DNA from: Pseudomonas graminis
GTDB taxonomy: Bacteria > Pseudomonadota > Gammaproteobacteria > Pseudomonadales > Pseudomonadaceae
Reading direction: 5' to 3'
Assembly (NCBI RefSeq): GCF_013201545.1
Contig: NZ_CP053746.1
Location: 1,155,001 to 1,219,000 of the forward strand
Length of the DNA: 64,000 nt
The notes under the pieces were generated by a model, which saw nothing but the letters and a program-made list of their open reading frames with translations, searched no databases and was not told the DNA's origin. A program made the translations under genes and the position numbers. Below, in pieces: positions 28,361 to 36,324 of the stretch. Position 1 is the stretch's first letter; every line of letters starts with the position of its first letter.

Positions 28361-29485
28361 TCAATGCGCATCCAGCAACGGGTCCAGCGCGCGCGCGTGC
28401 TCGACCTGCCATCCAATGGGCACAACATCGCCAACGCTCAGGGCCGGATCCAGCTCGGCGATGGGCTGCTTGACGAAGAAATCGGTTTTGCCGGCGACTT
28501 CCAGGCGCACGCGCACGTGGTCGCCCAGGTAGATGAATTCGGCAACACGGCCGGAGAAGCGGTTGACGCAACTTTCGCTGCGGCCGTTGAGGTTTACGCG
28601 CTCGGGACGAATAGAGAGCGTGACCGGGCTGCCGGTCGCACCGACGTTGATCGCCAGCGCTTCGACTTTTTCGCCGCGCGCCAGGCCCACCACACAACGG
28701 TCGCCGCTCTGGCTGAGCAACGTGCCGCTGATGCGGTTGTTCTCGCCGATGAAGTTGGCGACAAAGGTATTTTTCGGCTCTTCATAAAGGGTGCGCGGTG
28801 GGGCGATCTGCTGGATCTCGCCCTGGTGGAACACCGCGACGCGGTCAGACATGGTCAGCGCTTCGCCCTGATCGTGGGTGACGTAGACAACGGTCACGCC
28901 CAGACGCTGATGCAGGTGCTTGATTTCCATCTGCATGTGTTCGCGCAGTTGTTTGTCGAGCGCACCGAGAGGTTCGTCCATCAGCACTAGCTGCGGCTCG
29001 AACACCAATGCGCGCGCCAGCGCCACACGCTGTTGCTGACCACCCGACAACTGCGCAGGGTAACGATGGGCGAAGGTCCCGAGCTGCACCATGTCGAGGG
29101 CGCGTTTGACCTTTTCGGCGACGTCGGTCTTGCTCATGCCGCGCACCGACAGCGGAAACGCGAGGTTCTCGGCGACCGTCATGTGCGGGAACAGCGCGTA
29201 GTTTTGGAACACCATGCCGATGTCGCGCTTGTGCGGCGGCACATTGTTGATTGAACGGCCCGCCAGCAGGATCTCGCCAGCAGTAGGCGTCTCGAAGCCG
29301 GCGAGCATCATCAGGCTAGTGGTTTTGCCGGAGCCGGACGGCCCGAGCAGGGTGAGGAATTCGCCTTTGCAGATATCCAGGTTGAGGTCTTTGACGATCA
29401 GGGCTTCGCCGTCGTAGCTTTTTTGCACACCGCGAAAGCTGACCAGAACATCACTTGCCCCAGCGCTTGAATCGACGTTGCTCAT
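28361..29485 (-). CDS. agtA: ABC transporter ATP-binding protein AgtA (PotA-like)
   Basis: 374 residues. Walker A GPSGSGKTT (48-56), signature LSGGQQQR (146-153), Walker B LVLMDEP (167-172), switch His H204 and a C-terminal TOBE domain. Drives uptake through AgtCD. The start at 29485 (MSNVDSSAGASDVLVSF) follows AAGGTGTGGGCA. The ORF is open to 29548 but the extension is not family-like. First gene of the leftward agtABCD operon; a GTAGGG/CCCTAC dyad lies 110 bp upstream. Confidence 0.88.
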   Translation of the reverse strand: MSNVDSSAGASDVLVSFRGVQKSYDGEALIVKDLNLDICKGEFLTLLGPSGSGKTTSLMMLAGFETPTAGEILLAGRSINNVPPHKRDIGMVFQNYALFPHMTVAENLAFPLSVRGMSKTDVAEKVKRALDMVQLGTFAHRYPAQLSGGQQQRVALARALVFEPQLVLMDEPLGALDKQLREHMQMEIKHLHQRLGVTVVYVTHDQGEALTMSDRVAVFHQGEIQQIAPPRTLYEEPKNTFVANFIGENNRISGTLLSQSGDRCVVGLARGEKVEALAINVGATGSPVTLSIRPERVNLNGRSESCVNRFSGRVAEFIYLGDHVRVRLEVAGKTDFFVKQPIAELDPALSVGDVVPIGWQVEHARALDPLLDAH

Positions 29486-29594
29486 TGCCCACACCTTTGT
29501 TTGATCCACCGTGGGGATCAAGCCTAGATGAGCCTGAAGGCCGCGCAAATCGGGGCGTAAGAGAGAATGACCTAGGTGGGATGGAAGGTTTTGG

Positions 29595-29610
29595 GTAGGG
29601 ATTGCCCTAC
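29595..29610. promoter_or_regulatory. Perfect dyad GTAGGG-ATTG-CCCTAC upstream of agtA
   Basis: Six-bp perfect inverted repeat with a 4-bp spacer, 110 bp upstream of the agtA start and between the transporter and agtR. NarL-type regulators bind short dyads of this size, so it is a candidate AgtR operator. No experimental support in the sequence. Confidence 0.35.
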
Positions 29611-29668
29611 AGGGATGGCGGGGATAGGTATGTCGCCCGGAAGTTATTTATGGCCTGGTCTGGCGTCT

Positions 29669-29730
29669 TCGCGAGCAAGCTCACTCCTACAGGGGATCGC
29701 AATAACCTGTAGGAGTGAGCTTGCTCGCGA
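29669..29730. repeat. REPIN: two REP sequences in inverted orientation
   Basis: Two 25-bp arms that are perfect complements of each other (29669-29693 and 29706-29730) flank a 12-bp spacer. Each arm contains GTAGGAGTGAGCTTGCTCGC, a well-known Pseudomonas REP core. Found between agtA and agtR, past the agtR 3' end. Such elements are moved by RAYT transposases, none of which is encoded here. Confidence 0.85.
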
Positions 29731-29775
29731 TAGCGTTTTACGAAGCACCACAGGAAGTCGTTTTTAGACACGCAA

Positions 29776-30405
29776 TCAAACCAACTTGTGCTCCATCGCA
29801 TACTTCACCAGCTCGGCCAGCGAATTGATTTTCAGCTTTTGCATCAGGCGCGCCTTGTGGGTGCTGATGGTCTTGCTGCTCAGCGCCAGTTGCTGGGCGA
29901 TGTCGTTGACGTTCGCGCCTTGGGCCAGGCGCTCGAACACTGAAAACTCGCGTTCGGACAGCAACGAGTGCAAAGGCCGGCTGTCCGTCAGACCGACTTC
30001 AAACACCATGCGATCGGCCAGGTCCGGGTCGATATAACGCCCACCCGCGGCCACACGCCGGATCGCTGTCAGCAGCAACGCAGGATCGCTGTCCTTGGTG
30101 GCGTACCCAGCGGCGCCGACCTTCAAGGCCCGCGCGGCCATTTGCGCTTCATCGTGCATCGACAGCACGAGAATCGCAGGCGGATTGTTCAACGCGCGAA
30201 TTCGCGGGATCGCCTCCAGGCCGTTGACGCCCGGCATGGAAATATCCAGCAGCACGACCTCGCACGGGATGTGGCGCAAAGCCTCCAGCAACTGCTCGCC
30301 ATTGCTGGCCTCCCCGACCACTTGCAGATCTTTCGCCAGGCCGATCAGCTGTTTGATGCCCTCCCGGACAATCGTGTGGTCTTCGGCAACCAATACGCGA
30401 ATCAA
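29776..30405 (-). CDS. agtR: NarL-family response regulator AgtR
   Basis: 209 residues. Receiver domain 1-120 with phospho-acceptor D54 (VVLLDISMPGVNG), acidic pair E8-D9 and K103-type switch (GYATKDSD). C-terminal LuxR-type helix-turn-helix at about 145-205 (LSEREFSVFERLAQG, TISTHKARLMQKL). Overlaps agtS by 4 bp. In P. aeruginosa AgtSR responds to 5-aminovalerate/4-aminobutyrate and, as I recall, AgtR is also linked to sensing of peptidoglycan fragments. Assigned by family and synteny. Confidence 0.86.
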   Translation of the reverse strand: MIRVLVAEDHTIVREGIKQLIGLAKDLQVVGEASNGEQLLEALRHIPCEVVLLDISMPGVNGLEAIPRIRALNNPPAILVLSMHDEAQMAARALKVGAAGYATKDSDPALLLTAIRRVAAGGRYIDPDLADRMVFEVGLTDSRPLHSLLSEREFSVFERLAQGANVNDIAQQLALSSKTISTHKARLMQKLKINSLAELVKYAMEHKLV

Positions 30406-32471
30406 TGCACGTGCTCCTCAGCGACCGGGTCCAGCGGAATGTGGATGCGCAAGGTTGTGCCTTCACCGGGCAAGGTGTCCAGATGCAATTGCCCACCCAT
30501 GATCAGCACCCGCTCGCGCATGCCCACCAGCCCGAACGACGCAGGACGTTCGGCGCGCTGATCGAAACCCTTGCCGTCATCGGCGATGCGCATGCACAGG
30601 ACGCGGTCGCTCAGCGTCAGGCTCAGCTCGACCGTATGCGCTTCGGCGTGACGCATGACGTTGGTCAGCGACTCCTGAAGAATGCGAAACAGCCCGATGG
30701 CCGTTGCGTCCGGCAGGCTAGGCAGATTGTCCGGCACCTGCACCAGGCAGGGGATCTGGGTGCGCGCTTCAAAGCGTCGGGCCTGCCACTCGATGGCCGA
30801 GGCAATGCCTGCATCGAGAATCGGTGGTCGCAGCGCGGTCGCCACGTCCCTCACCAACTGGAACAACTGGGCAATCAGGCGCTTCATGCTGTTCAAGCGA
30901 TCCCGCAGGCCAGGGTCGAGATCGGCGTAGGCCAGTTCACACATGGACGTTTCGAGCTTGAGCACGGTCAGCATCTGACCCAGCTCGTCGTGGACTTCCC
31001 GGGCGATTCGGGCCTTTTCTTCTTCGCGCACGGTTTCCAGGTGCGCCGAAAGCTCGCGCAACTGCTCGGCGAGCACCTGCAAGCGCGCTTCACTTTCTTG
31101 CAGCGCAGCGAGGGACCGACGCCGTTCGGTCACGTCGGTGATGAACACCACCAAGTACTCGGCGTCGCGAAAGCGCAGAAAGCTCAGCGACACATCGGCA
31201 GGCAGGATGCTGCCATCGGCGCGCACGCAATTGCTTTCATAGTTCTGCGGCCCTTCCTCGGTGGAGCGCGCGGTTTTCCACAGATTGAGCCAGCGATCCA
31301 TGTTCAGCCCCGGCTCGAAATCAATCAGCGGCCGGTCCACCACCCCACCCGGCGCATAACCCAGCATGGTTTCGGCGGCCTGATTGGCGTAGCGCACATG
31401 GCTGTCCCAATTGACCCAGAGAATGCCGACGGTGCTCTGATCGATGGAGAACTGCGCCAGCCGCAATGCCTCTTCGCCGGCCAGGCGCCTGGCGATGTCA
31501 TCCCGGGCGGCGAGTAATTGTTTCTCCAGTTGCTGCTGTTGTTTGCGCTGCCAGTAAACGATCGCGGCGCTGGCCATGAGCAGGACCAACAGCAGCAGCG
31601 CGATGTTCTTCCACAGCCCCGGCGATTCACTGATTTGCGGGTATTTGGGCAGCAGCCATTGCGTGTGTAACTGTTCGAGATCCCGGGCCGGAATGGCGCT
31701 CAATGCCTGGCTGATGATCTCGGCGAGCTGTGGCGTGTCACGTCGGGAAGCCACACGCAGCAACTGCGGGAAGCCAATGTCGCCAACCACGGCGAGCCCG
31801 GCAAACTCGGCTTCCCGGGACAGACGGCTGAGCTGCGCTTCATCGATCACGGCGTATCGCGCCTGCTGACTGAGCAAGAGCTGCAACGCCTGACGCTCCA
31901 GCGGCACGCCTTGCAGATTGAGGTGGGTGTAGTTGCTGCGCAGGTAGTCAGCGGTGGCGCTGGGCATGCGTACGGCGACGCGCGCCTGGCTGTCGAGCTT
32001 TTCCAGATCCACCGCACCGGTGCCATCACGTTCGCCGACGATCAGTTGCGGCACGCGCATGTACGGATCGGAATACAGCCACAGGCGCAAGCCGGCGGGC
32101 GTCTGGGTCAGGCCGGGTGCGAAGTCGATCTGGCCGTCGACAAGGGCTTTTTCGAGCTCGGCCTGATCGGCATAGCTGCGCCACAGCAGCTCCATTTGAA
32201 GGGTCTTTCCCATGAGATTGATGAGGTCGACGTTCGCGCCGGACAACTGCTGCGCACGACGATCAAGCTGGGCGTAAGGCGTCTGAAGGACGAGCCCGAC
32301 GCGCAATTGCCCACGGTGGGTCAGCCAGTCCCGCTGTTCGCGACTCAAAGGGTCGGCCTGCGTGGGCGAGGCGGCGGCATGGTGCGACATCAGCAACGCG
32401 ATCAGCATCAGGCCGATCAAGAGCGCGCCGGTATCGCCGATAACCCGAAGGCACCGCGCGTGGATTCTCAA
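30402..32471 (-). CDS. agtS: Sensor histidine kinase AgtS with periplasmic solute-binding domain
   Basis: 689 residues from the TTG at 32471. N-terminal membrane/signal segment (ALLIGLMLIALLM), periplasmic SBP_bac_3 domain about 40-280, second helix 287-309, PAS domain about 335-447, HisKA_3 with H494 (REVHDELGQ), and HATPase at about 575-685 (NVMRHAEA, DDGKGFD, FGLVGMRERV). TTG at 32471 has GGAG 8 nt upstream. The frame is open to another TTG at 32567. The amino-acid-binding type sensor fits detection of aminovalerate-like ligands. Overlaps agtR. Confidence 0.85.
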   Translation of the reverse strand: MRIHARCLRVIGDTGALLIGLMLIALLMSHHAAASPTQADPLSREQRDWLTHRGQLRVGLVLQTPYAQLDRRAQQLSGANVDLINLMGKTLQMELLWRSYADQAELEKALVDGQIDFAPGLTQTPAGLRLWLYSDPYMRVPQLIVGERDGTGAVDLEKLDSQARVAVRMPSATADYLRSNYTHLNLQGVPLERQALQLLLSQQARYAVIDEAQLSRLSREAEFAGLAVVGDIGFPQLLRVASRRDTPQLAEIISQALSAIPARDLEQLHTQWLLPKYPQISESPGLWKNIALLLLVLLMASAAIVYWQRKQQQQLEKQLLAARDDIARRLAGEEALRLAQFSIDQSTVGILWVNWDSHVRYANQAAETMLGYAPGGVVDRPLIDFEPGLNMDRWLNLWKTARSTEEGPQNYESNCVRADGSILPADVSLSFLRFRDAEYLVVFITDVTERRRSLAALQESEARLQVLAEQLRELSAHLETVREEEKARIAREVHDELGQMLTVLKLETSMCELAYADLDPGLRDRLNSMKRLIAQLFQLVRDVATALRPPILDAGIASAIEWQARRFEARTQIPCLVQVPDNLPSLPDATAIGLFRILQESLTNVMRHAEAHTVELSLTLSDRVLCMRIADDGKGFDQRAERPASFGLVGMRERVLIMGGQLHLDTLPGEGTTLRIHIPLDPVAEEHVH

Positions 32472-32610
32472 ACTGTCGTCTCCATTTCCCTGAATCCCGT
32501 GCCGATCATGCGCTGTGTCTGGCGCTCCCTGTGGAGCCGATTGCCTGGCCTGACAAACCGCCGTCAACCCATTAGTCTGCTGGAATTGTTTCCGGCCTTT
32601 GGAATACTCG

Positions 32611-33594
32611 ATGTCCTACACCCTTCGCGCACTATTTCCTGCGCTGTGCCTGACGCTGATACTACCTTGCTCGCCGCTGGTGGTGGCTGCGGACCCGACG
32701 CCGGATAAAGACGCCAAGCCGGCTGAAGCGCCGGTCGAGCGGGCCGCACTGCCGTCGCGCACTGAAGAAGACACCCTGGCGCTGGAGCGTCAGGTGCCGC
32801 AAGTCGAGCAACAACAGTTGCAGGCGGGCGACGAGACCTTTCTGGCCCTGTGGAAACCGGCGAACGTCGACGAGCCCAAAGGTGCGGTGATCATCGTGCC
32901 GGGCGCCGATGAGTCAGCAGACTGGCCGACGGCGGTGGCACCGTTGCGACGCAAGTTGCCGGACGTCGGTTGGTCCAGCCTCAGCCTGAGCATGCCGGAC
33001 GCTCACAACGACGGTATTTTCGCCCGCGCGGTGGATGCACCAGCGGCGGCGAGTGACGGCGATAAAGCAAAGGACGCAGCGGGAAAAGCCCCCGACCCTG
33101 CGGCCACCGCTGAAGCGGACGCTGCAGCGGCTGCCGAACAGGCCACCGCCCAGGCCGAGATCGCCAAGGCAAACGCCGAGAAAATCTTCGCCAGGATCGA
33201 CAGCGCGGTGGCGTTTGCCCAGCAGAACAAGGCACGCAGCATCGTCCTCCTCGGCCACGGCAAAGGCGCTTATTGGGCGGCGCGTTACATGAGCGAGAGG
33301 CCCTCGCCGGCTGTTCAACGCCTGGTAATGGTCACGGCCGTGGACACGGGCAAGGAAACGCCATCGCTGATGGAGTTGCTGCCCACACTGAAAGTCCCGA
33401 CGGCCGACTTCGTCAACAAGGATCGTCCGGTGCCACGTCAGCAGGCACAAGACCGCCTGGACGCGAGCAAGCGAAGCAAAAACGCGCGGTTCACCCAAGT
33501 CGCACTGAGCGCCATTCCCGGCAACCCGGCGATGGAACAGGACCAACTGTTTCGTCGGGTTCGGGGATGGTTGGAAGGGGATGCAGCGAAGTAA
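32611..33594 (+). CDS. DUF3530 family exported protein
   Basis: 327 residues. Signal peptide 1-27 (LCLTLILPCSPLVVAADP). A hydrolase-like fold is suggested by GAVIIVPGADESADWPT and IVLLGHGKGAYWAARYM (GHGKG, where alpha/beta hydrolases would have G-x-S-x-G, so the nucleophile serine is absent). Residues about 140-190 are an Ala/Asp/Lys-rich low-complexity insert. Function unknown. Divergent from agtS, convergent with djlA. Confidence 0.8.
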   Translation: MSYTLRALFPALCLTLILPCSPLVVAADPTPDKDAKPAEAPVERAALPSRTEEDTLALERQVPQVEQQQLQAGDETFLALWKPANVDEPKGAVIIVPGADESADWPTAVAPLRRKLPDVGWSSLSLSMPDAHNDGIFARAVDAPAAASDGDKAKDAAGKAPDPAATAEADAAAAAEQATAQAEIAKANAEKIFARIDSAVAFAQQNKARSIVLLGHGKGAYWAARYMSERPSPAVQRLVMVTAVDTGKETPSLMELLPTLKVPTADFVNKDRPVPRQQAQDRLDASKRSKNARFTQVALSAIPGNPAMEQDQLFRRVRGWLEGDAAK

Positions 33595-33608
33595 CCCTGA
33601 TCGCCTGC

Positions 33609-33635
33609 GATGCTGCCTGCGCTCAGGGCAGCATC
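33609..33635. terminator. Stem-loop between convergent DUF3530 and djlA genes
   Basis: Perfect 9-bp stem GATGCTGCC/GGCAGCATC with a 9-nt loop in the short gap between converging genes. There is no T run, so it may be a weak or rho-assisted terminator. Confidence 0.45.
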
Positions 33636-33650
33636 AACGAAACAAAAGCG

Positions 33651-34424
33651 TCAGCGAAACCCGCGTCGATCGCGAATCACCGCGTAGGCGTGATGCAATT
33701 CGCGGGTTTTCTCGGTGGCATCACGAACCTGTATCTGGTTGGCGCCGCTGCCGGCGATCTTGTCCGGGTGATGCCGACTCAGCAAGCGACGATAGGCCCG
33801 CTTGATCTGCGCCGGTTCGGCATCGGCTTTCACGCCCAGCAACCGGAGCGCATCCTGAAACTCGCCGCCACTGCTGGCGGGCGCGCCCCGCGAACGCTGC
33901 TCGTCTTCGGTCGATGACAAGCCTTCGACCTTGTCCGCCGTCCAGCCCAGCCATTTGCCCCACAGCACAATCAGTTCACGCTCGGTGCGCGACGCCCTGC
34001 CATCCGCCCACGCCATGCGCCAACAGGCACGCAACAAACCTTCTGCGGCGTGGGGCTGTGTTTTAAGGCGCGTGAGGTGAACACGCAAATTGTCGCGCCC
34101 GTCCTTACCCCGATTAAACGCCTGAATTGCCCGTCGTTGCGCCGCCTCGCCGAGGTCCAGTCGGCGCATTTCAACGCGCGCCTGCTGAATGTGCCCGTCG
34201 ACCACCCGACCATCGCTCTTCGCCAGACGCCCCAGCATGATGAAAATAAGCTCGTCATCCTGCGGCACGCTGCGGCCATTGGCACGCTCGCGCATCTCCG
34301 CCCAGCTGCGGAAATGCAGTCGCCGATCAAGCGCCTGCCCAAGAAGTGCGCCGAGCATGGCGCCGGGAATGCTGGCAATCAAATAGCCGACGCCACCGCC
34401 GACCACCGTGAATGGCCACAGCAT
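33651..34424 (-). CDS. djlA: DjlA-like membrane-anchored J-domain protein with TerB domain
   Basis: 257 residues. N-terminal glycine-rich membrane helix (3-32, GGGVGYLIASIPGAMLGALLG), TerB-like helical domain about 50-170, and C-terminal J domain 188-257 with the HPD motif (SRHHPDK). It should recruit DnaK to the inner membrane. It begins exactly where murU ends, with no spacer. It is the last gene of amgK-murU-djlA. Confidence 0.9.
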   Translation of the reverse strand: MLWPFTVVGGGVGYLIASIPGAMLGALLGQALDRRLHFRSWAEMRERANGRSVPQDDELIFIMLGRLAKSDGRVVDGHIQQARVEMRRLDLGEAAQRRAIQAFNRGKDGRDNLRVHLTRLKTQPHAAEGLLRACWRMAWADGRASRTERELIVLWGKWLGWTADKVEGLSSTEDEQRSRGAPASSGGEFQDALRLLGVKADAEPAQIKRAYRRLLSRHHPDKIAGSGANQIQVRDATEKTRELHHAYAVIRDRRGFR

Positions 34425-35132
<708 letters not shown>

Positions 35133-35151
35133 TCAATTGCAGTCCATTCCG

Positions 35152-36195
35152 TTACACAACAGATGCTGGTTTTGCCTGTGTCGGTTTTGTATGGCCAAGG
35201 CTGGTCAGCAGATTACTCAGTTCAACCAGCTCCGGGCGTCGCGCCAACACCGCTTCTATATAAGAGAAGAAGCGCGGCACATCGGCGACGTAGCGTGGCT
35301 TGCCATCACGGTGGCAGATGCGGGCGAAAATACCGATCACCTTCAAATGCCGCTGCACGCCCATCAAATCGCTGGCACGCCGGAATTCATCGAATTCGTC
35401 CTGCACCGGGATGCCCGCCGCAGCGGCCTTGTTCCAGTACAGCTGGAGCCAGGCCGCTACACGCTCCTCCGGCCAACTCAGGAAGGCATCCTTGAACAGG
35501 CAGGTGATGTCGTAGGTGACCGGGCCGTACACCGCGTCCTGAAAATCCAGCACGCCAGGGTTCGGTTCACTGAGCATCAGGTTGCGCGGCATGTAGTCAC
35601 GGTGCACCAGCACCTTCGGCTGGGCCAGCGCGCTTTCGATCAGCAGATCGCTGACTGCCTGCCAACTGGCCTGCTGCGCCTGATCGAACTCCACGCCCAG
35701 ATGACGCTTTACGTACCACTCGGGAAACAGCTCCAGCTCGCGGCGCAACAGTGCCACGTCGTAACTCGGCAACGGCGCGTCCATCGGCAGTTGCTGGTAG
35801 GCGAGCAGTGCGTCGATTGCGTCACTGAACAGCTGATCGGCATTTTGCTCGTCGATCACATCCAGATAAGTCTGACGACCCAGGTCATTCAACAAAAGGA
35901 AGCCCTGATTCAGGTCTTCGGCATAAATTTTCGGAACATTAATGCCCGACCCGCTCAATAAATGAGCGATATCCACGAAGGGTTTGCAGTTTTCCTGTGG
36001 GGGCGGAGCATCCATGACAATAAAAGTGCGGCCCTCCCCCTCCCAGCGAAAGTAACGTCGGAAACTGGCGTCGCTGCTGGCAGCAGTCAACGTGGCCGGG
36101 GGTATCGGGCCCCAGTTCTGGGCCTCGAATAAACGCGGGAGCTGCTCATCGAGCCAAACTTTCAGGTGTTGCAGGCGTACATCTTGATCTGGCAT
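35152..36195 (-). CDS. amgK: N-acetylmuramate/N-acetylglucosamine kinase AmgK
   Basis: 347 residues. Anomeric sugar kinase giving MurNAc-1-phosphate, of the aminoglycoside phosphotransferase fold. Catalytic D200 in HRDYMPRN and Mg-binding VLDFQDAVYGP are present; the N-terminal nucleotide loop is ASSDASFRRYF. With MurU and AnmK it forms the Pseudomonas MurNAc salvage route. It is divergent from lptD. Confidence 0.94.
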   Translation of the reverse strand: MPDQDVRLQHLKVWLDEQLPRLFEAQNWGPIPPATLTAASSDASFRRYFRWEGEGRTFIVMDAPPPQENCKPFVDIAHLLSGSGINVPKIYAEDLNQGFLLLNDLGRQTYLDVIDEQNADQLFSDAIDALLAYQQLPMDAPLPSYDVALLRRELELFPEWYVKRHLGVEFDQAQQASWQAVSDLLIESALAQPKVLVHRDYMPRNLMLSEPNPGVLDFQDAVYGPVTYDITCLFKDAFLSWPEERVAAWLQLYWNKAAAAGIPVQDEFDEFRRASDLMGVQRHLKVIGIFARICHRDGKPRYVADVPRFFSYIEAVLARRPELVELSNLLTSLGHTKPTQAKPASVV

Positions 36196-36324
36196 TGCAA
36201 GGGTCTCCGACGGCGCTAGCCGTCAAGCGGGTCATGCTTTATTATCCGACATCTTTTTCAGCCCATCGAGAGGCGTGCGGCCCCCCCGCGGGCAGATGGC
36301 GCGCAGGAAGCCCGGACTAATAAG

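Noticed and set aside
29650..29740. Rho-independent terminator of agtR
   Set aside because: The long hairpin is explained by inverted REP arms and has no T run; a secondary terminator role is not excluded.
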